Below are positions 7,022-9,702 of a DNA stretch of 9,702 nt, piece by piece. The number at the start of each line of letters is the position of its first letter. Position 1 is the stretch's first letter. The DNA is from Halothiobacillus neapolitanus. Lineage in GTDB: Bacteria > Pseudomonadota > Gammaproteobacteria > Halothiobacillales > Halothiobacillaceae. The stretch spans positions 5,206 through 14,907 of the forward strand of contig DYLI01000031.1 of assembly GCA_020722165.1 (NCBI GenBank). Reading direction: 5' to 3'. The translations under genes and the position numbers were made by a program. The notes under the pieces are model-generated. The model searched no databases, was not told where the DNA came from, and saw nothing but the letters and a program-made list of their open reading frames with translations.

Positions 7022-7753
7022 ATGCCAAACACACAGCACGAAAAACCTTGGCTGTCTTTCATTCCCAACAGCACACTGATCGAAGCCGTGCGTGAACTGA
7101 AAAATGTCGCCCATGCAGCACGCGTCAAAGCGGAAAAAGATGGTGGACGCAATGTCATCGACCCTTTTACCGCCCTGTTTCAAATGCAGCTATTGCAAAT
7201 CACGCCCGAAGATTGGCCGCTCATCGAACAAAATCGGCAAATTGAAAAATCCCTGCAAAACGATATTGGGAATTTTCATCAAACCATTTTGGGCAGCATT
7301 TCCGGCTGGCAAAACCTGCACACAGGCTCAGTGGTTGACCTTGTGTGTCACGAGCGACGCATCGTGGCCGAGGTAAAAAACAAACACAACACGCTCAAAG
7401 CCTCCGATCAGGCCGGTTTGTACAACAAATTGCACGATCTGGTGCGCAAAAAAGGACAGGAACTTGCGGGTTACACCGCGTATTACGTGGAGATCATCCC
7501 GAAAAAACCAGAGCGATACGACCTGCCATTCACGCCTTCAGACAACACCACAGGCACGCGCAAACCCGAAGACGCTCTGATTCGACGCATTGATGGCGCA
7601 AGTTTTTATGCCCTAGCAACCGGTCACGACGACGCGCTGCGCCAGTTATTTCACGCCCTGCCCCATGCGTTTGCGGCCTTAGGCATTGCCAACTCAAGCA
7701 CGCTGCCCGCGCTGCTGGTCGATTACTACTCCGCCGCCTTTGGCTCAAGCTGA
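7022..7753 (+). CDS. Type II restriction endonuclease, Eco47II family (predicted GGNCC)
   Basis: This protein has the features of the Eco47II endonuclease family; Eco47II itself cuts GGNCC. The PD-(D/E)XK active site is GSVVDLVCHERRIVAEVKNKHNT, with D106, E117 and K119 as likely metal and catalytic residues. Other family blocks are KAEKDGGRNVIDPFTALF (36-53), QNDIGNFHQTILGSISGW (79-96), YTAYYVEIIPKKPERYDLPFTPSDN (151-175) and IDGASFYALATG (190-201). The length of 243 is close to Eco47II. It converges on the methyltransferase and the two stop regions overlap by 28 bp. The start has no visible Shine-Dalgarno and the next Met is at residue 55, so weak initiation or a distinct signal is likely; low expression before methylation is built up would make sense. 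Specificity is inferred from family and supported by the near-absence of GGNCC in the window. Confidence 0.9.
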   Translation: MPNTQHEKPWLSFIPNSTLIEAVRELKNVAHAARVKAEKDGGRNVIDPFTALFQMQLLQITPEDWPLIEQNRQIEKSLQNDIGNFHQTILGSISGWQNLHTGSVVDLVCHERRIVAEVKNKHNTLKASDQAGLYNKLHDLVRKKGQELAGYTAYYVEIIPKKPERYDLPFTPSDNTTGTRKPEDALIRRIDGASFYALATGHDDALRQLFHALPHAFAALGIANSSTLPALLVDYYSAAFGSS

Positions 7754-8952
7754 TCGAGCATTTGGCGCAAACACATGCCCAAATGAAAACCTAAATTCAC
7801 TGGAACCGCATTGCCGATCTGGCGATATTGCGCCGCAACCGATCCGGTGAATTGCCAATCATCCGGAAACGACTGAATACGCGCATATTCGCGCACAGTC
7901 AGCGGTCGCGTATCTGAGGGGTGACAGCGCTCAGTCTGTTTTTGCGCAGGGTTGCAGGTCAATGTGAGTGAAGGCTCATCCCACGCTAAACGCCGCGCCA
8001 TACCAGTTTTACCGCCGCCCATAAAAAAGCTCGCGCCCATGTAATCGCGCTGCACTGCTTCGGGCAAATCGCGCCAATACCCCCCCTCGGGAACCTGCAA
8101 CATGATGGCGTGCTTGCGCTCGGTGTACGCCTGTCCGCCAGAGTGCGGCACATCCGCCAGCGCATCACGCAGGCACAAGGTATAAGCGCGTTCCTCCGGG
8201 AAAACATGCGTGATCGACAAGTCCTTACGCACCCCGATCATCACCCAGCGTTCGCGCTTTTGCGCCACATCCAGATACTGCGCCCGCACCACGCGCCACT
8301 GCACCGCATAACCCAGTTCATCCAACACACCCAGCATGGTTTGCAGGGTGCGACCCTGATCATGATTCACCAACCCGCGCACATTTTCCGCCATAATCAG
8401 CTTCGGGCGCACCTCATTCACAATGCGGGCATACTCGAAGAACAGCGTGCCGCGTGTGTCTTCAAAGCCCATTTTCTTGCCCGCGTAACTAAACGCTTGG
8501 CAGGGAAAACCACCGGTAATGATGTCCGCCGCACCCTCGCCAAAGCTTACTTTAGCGACATCTTCTGCACGCACATCCCAACGCGGTCGATTGAGTTTGA
8601 GCGTATCGGCGGCGCGCACATCAATTTCGACCAGCGTTTGCGCATTCAACCCCGCATTCTCAAAGCCCAGCGCCAAACCACCCGCTCCGGCGAACAGCTC
8701 AATCACGATGTAGGGGCTTTGGGTTTCTGTTTTGAGCACCGTAAATCCGCGACTGGATTTGTCGGTAAGCTTGGTGTGCAACAGGCGCACTTCATCCAAA
8801 TCAAAGAGACGCTGCCCGCGCGCGTCACGTCGCCCGCGAATCAGCCCTTTTTTCTCCCAACGTCGAACCGTGTCAACCGATACATCGAGTGTTCGAGCAA
8901 CATCCCCAACCAGCATGGCCGAAGCGTCGGAAAACAGTGGAAGATTGAACAT
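7726..8952 (-). CDS. C5-cytosine DNA methyltransferase with N-terminal MerR-like HTH
   Basis: This is the modification partner of the endonuclease, methylating C5 of cytosine with SAM. Motif I is ELFAGAGGLALGFENAG (F87-G92 core), motif IV GGFPCQAFSYAGKK with catalytic C151, motif VI ENVRG (189-193), motif VIII QKRERWVMIGVRKD (231-244), motif IX RPLTVREYARIQSFPDDW and motif X YRQIGNAVPVNLG. The variable target-recognition region lies between VIII and IX. Residues about 13-58 form a separate MerR-type HTH: VGDVARTLDVSVDTVRRWEKKGLIRG, then RLFDLDEVRLL. Such added HTH domains control transcription in some methyltransferases (M.SsoII, M.EcoRII type), so autoregulation is inferred. The start at 8952 has AAAAGG six bases upstream. 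A tandem 15-bp repeat lies just beyond that site. Length 408 is normal for a C5 enzyme plus HTH. Confidence 0.95.
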   Translation of the reverse strand: MFNLPLFSDASAMLVGDVARTLDVSVDTVRRWEKKGLIRGRRDARGQRLFDLDEVRLLHTKLTDKSSRGFTVLKTETQSPYIVIELFAGAGGLALGFENAGLNAQTLVEIDVRAADTLKLNRPRWDVRAEDVAKVSFGEGAADIITGGFPCQAFSYAGKKMGFEDTRGTLFFEYARIVNEVRPKLIMAENVRGLVNHDQGRTLQTMLGVLDELGYAVQWRVVRAQYLDVAQKRERWVMIGVRKDLSITHVFPEERAYTLCLRDALADVPHSGGQAYTERKHAIMLQVPEGGYWRDLPEAVQRDYMGASFFMGGGKTGMARRLAWDEPSLTLTCNPAQKQTERCHPSDTRPLTVREYARIQSFPDDWQFTGSVAAQYRQIGNAVPVNLGFHLGMCLRQMLDQLEPKAAE

Positions 8953-8968
8953 ACAAAACCTTTTAATT

Positions 8969-8998
8969 TAGGGCTTACTCAAATAGGGCTTACGCAAA
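8969..8998. repeat. Tandem 15-bp direct repeat upstream of the methyltransferase
   Basis: TAGGGCTTACTCAAA at 8969-8983 is followed with no gap by TAGGGCTTACGCAAA at 8984-8998, differing at one base. The pair lies 4 bp upstream of the methyltransferase ribosome-binding site (8959-8964), where an operator or transcription start would be expected. The second unit is also the left arm of the palindrome at 8985-9086. It may be an operator, or a duplicated element end. Confidence 0.75.
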
Positions 8999-9086
8999 AG
9001 TGCTCCAGCAAGGCAAAGTGCCAAAGACAATACACCGCGTACGGCGAGGCACTTGAACGCCGCTGGGGCGATTTTTCGCAAGCCCT
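8985..9086. repeat. About 102-bp imperfect palindrome, MITE-like or large hairpin
   Basis: The left end AGGGCTTACGCAAAA reads against the complement of the right end, AGGGCTTGCGAAAAA. The arms continue to match with CCAGC (9005-9009) against GCTGG (9062-9066) and AAGTGCC (9016-9022) against GGCACTT (9048-9054). A small CCG/CGG hairpin (9035-9037, 9042-9044) sits near the centre. About 18 of the outer 24 positions match. There is no ORF of note in it. The form is that of a small non-autonomous element with inverted ends or of a long extragenic hairpin; no clear target duplication is visible. Confidence 0.6.
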
Positions 9087-9089
9087 GTT

Positions 9090-9117
9090 AGTAACCTTTG
9101 CGTAGGTGAAGGTTACT
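9090..9117. repeat. Perfect 9-bp inverted repeat next to permease stop
   Basis: AGTAACCTT at 9090-9098 pairs perfectly with AAGGTTACT at 9109-9117 around a 10-base loop. It begins 9 bp beyond the stop of the leftward permease gene, the place for a terminator, but no T-run follows on the minus strand. The loop contains TGCGTA, and the right arm is followed by CAATAAA, echoing the TTACKCAAA motif of the adjacent repeats. Confidence 0.5.
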
Positions 9118-9126
9118 CAATAAATC

Positions 9127-9702
9127 TCACCCCCGCAACGCCGTAAGCGGTGTCGAGGCCAAAACCCGCCGCCCGAGCAACGGCACCAGCACCACAGTCA
9201 AGGCCAAGCCCGCAGCCAGACCATACAACCACAGAGCCAGCTCAAACGGCATAGACAAATTAAACAGCTTCAAGGCCAGCACCTTGCCCAGCGCCCCCGC
9301 CGCCAAGGCCGCCAAAAATCCGGTCAACACACCCACCACGCCAAACTCGATCCACAGGCTTTGCCAGATTTGCGCCTGACGCGCGCCCAGCGTGCGCAAG
9401 ATCGCCGTTTCACGCAGGCGCGCGTCCTCGCTGGCATGAAACGCGGCCAGCAGCACCACCCATCCAGCCAGCAGGGTGAAGATAAACACGTATTGCACCG
9501 CTTGGCTGGCGCGTTCGACCAGTTTGCGCACCTCGGCCAGAATCTGGCTCAGATCAAACAGGGTCAGGGTAGGAAATTGCTGCAACAGCGCCTTTTGCTG
9601 CGCCACATTAGGTTCTGGCAGGTGAAAACTGGTCACAAACTGTGCCGGACTGTTCGCCAGTAACTTGGGCGCGCCGATGATGAAGAAATTCGGCCGCATC
9701 GA
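9127..9702 (-). CDS. ABC transporter permease, FtsX/YbbP-like, C-terminal part (truncated by window)
   Basis: This is the C-terminal part of an inner-membrane permease of the FtsX/MacB-like class, best matching the large YbbP-type permeases. The frame runs off the right edge (bases 9700-9702 are in frame), so the Met at 9699 is internal. Counting from it, three membrane segments are seen at about 67-87 (AVQYVFIFTLLAGWVVLLAA), 117-140 (FGVVGVLTGFLAALAAGA) and 153-175 (LALWLYGLAAGLALTVVLV). Between the first two is the cytosolic coupling segment SEDARLRETAILRTLGARQAQIW, typical of FtsX-like domains. The segment before the first membrane helix is periplasmic-like. Family members work with an ATPase such as YbbA, probably encoded upstream outside the window. 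The exact substrate is unknown. The gene is unrelated in function to the methyltransferase 174 bp away. Confidence 0.85.
   Translation of the reverse strand, partial: SMRPNFFIIGAPKLLANSPAQFVTSFHLPEPNVAQQKALLQQFPTLTLFDLSQILAEVRKLVERASQAVQYVFIFTLLAGWVVLLAAFHASEDARLRETAILRTLGARQAQIWQSLWIEFGVVGVLTGFLAALAAGALGKVLALKLFNLSMPFELALWLYGLAAGLALTVVLVPLLGRRVLASTPLTALRG

Noticed and set aside
7022..8952. Recent horizontal acquisition of the restriction-modification pair
   Set aside because: Repeats lie on one side only, with no integrase or tRNA nearby. The strong lack of GGNCC across neighbouring chromosomal genes argues for long residence, although older transfer cannot be excluded.
8110..9105. 331-codon open frame on the plus strand opposite the methyltransferase
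   Set aside because: It lies antisense to a gene with all C5 methyltransferase motifs. The translation is rich in His, Gln, Arg and Thr with no recognisable domain, and it runs into the repeat region.

Overview
The gene set suggests a chromosomal segment of a free-living gammaproteobacterium or a close proteobacterial relative. Evidence is a MltF-type lytic transglycosylase, an RsmJ-type 16S rRNA methyltransferase, a classical bifunctional-looking ArgA, and a MetR regulator with the homocysteine-responsive family signature. Base composition looks moderately GC-rich. Nothing in the window fixes the genus. Genes are tightly packed, and no stretch of more than about 175 bases lacks a gene. I see no tRNA, rRNA, CRISPR array or transposase.

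Layout. At 1-603 (+) is the C-terminal catalytic part of mltF, cut by the window edge. A hairpin at 656-679 separates it from a leftward block. From about 4959 down to 688 (-) runs an arginine-biosynthesis operon, argD-argF-argA, with rsmJ as its last gene. Junctions are a 4-bp overlap (argD/argF), 9 bp (argF/argA) and 7 bp or an overlap (argA/rsmJ). Upstream of argD is a 155-bp spacer with two strong inverted repeats, then a Mn-type superoxide dismutase gene (5130-5915, -) that carries a Tat-like leader and a second, well-formed internal start. Next is metR (5976-6920, -).

At 7022-8952 is a type II restriction-modification pair: an Eco47II-family endonuclease (+) and a C5-cytosine methyltransferase (-) with an N-terminal MerR-like helix-turn-helix. 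They converge and overlap by 28 bp. Upstream of the methyltransferase lies a repeat-rich 174-bp spacer: a tandem 15-bp repeat, a roughly 100-bp imperfect palindrome and a separate 9-bp hairpin. The window ends inside a leftward FtsX-type ABC transporter permease (9127-9702).

How the parts relate. The arg genes supply the first step (ArgA), the transamination step (ArgD) and the carbamoyl transfer step (ArgF) of ornithine/arginine synthesis as one transcription unit. The endonuclease and methyltransferase form a defence pair. Read by eye, the whole window holds only one GGNCC site, the specificity known for Eco47II, where tens would be expected. That supports the predicted specificity and suggests long residence in the lineage. 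The most unusual single-gene feature is the superoxide dismutase, whose two ribosome-binding sites could yield an exported and a cytosolic form from one gene.
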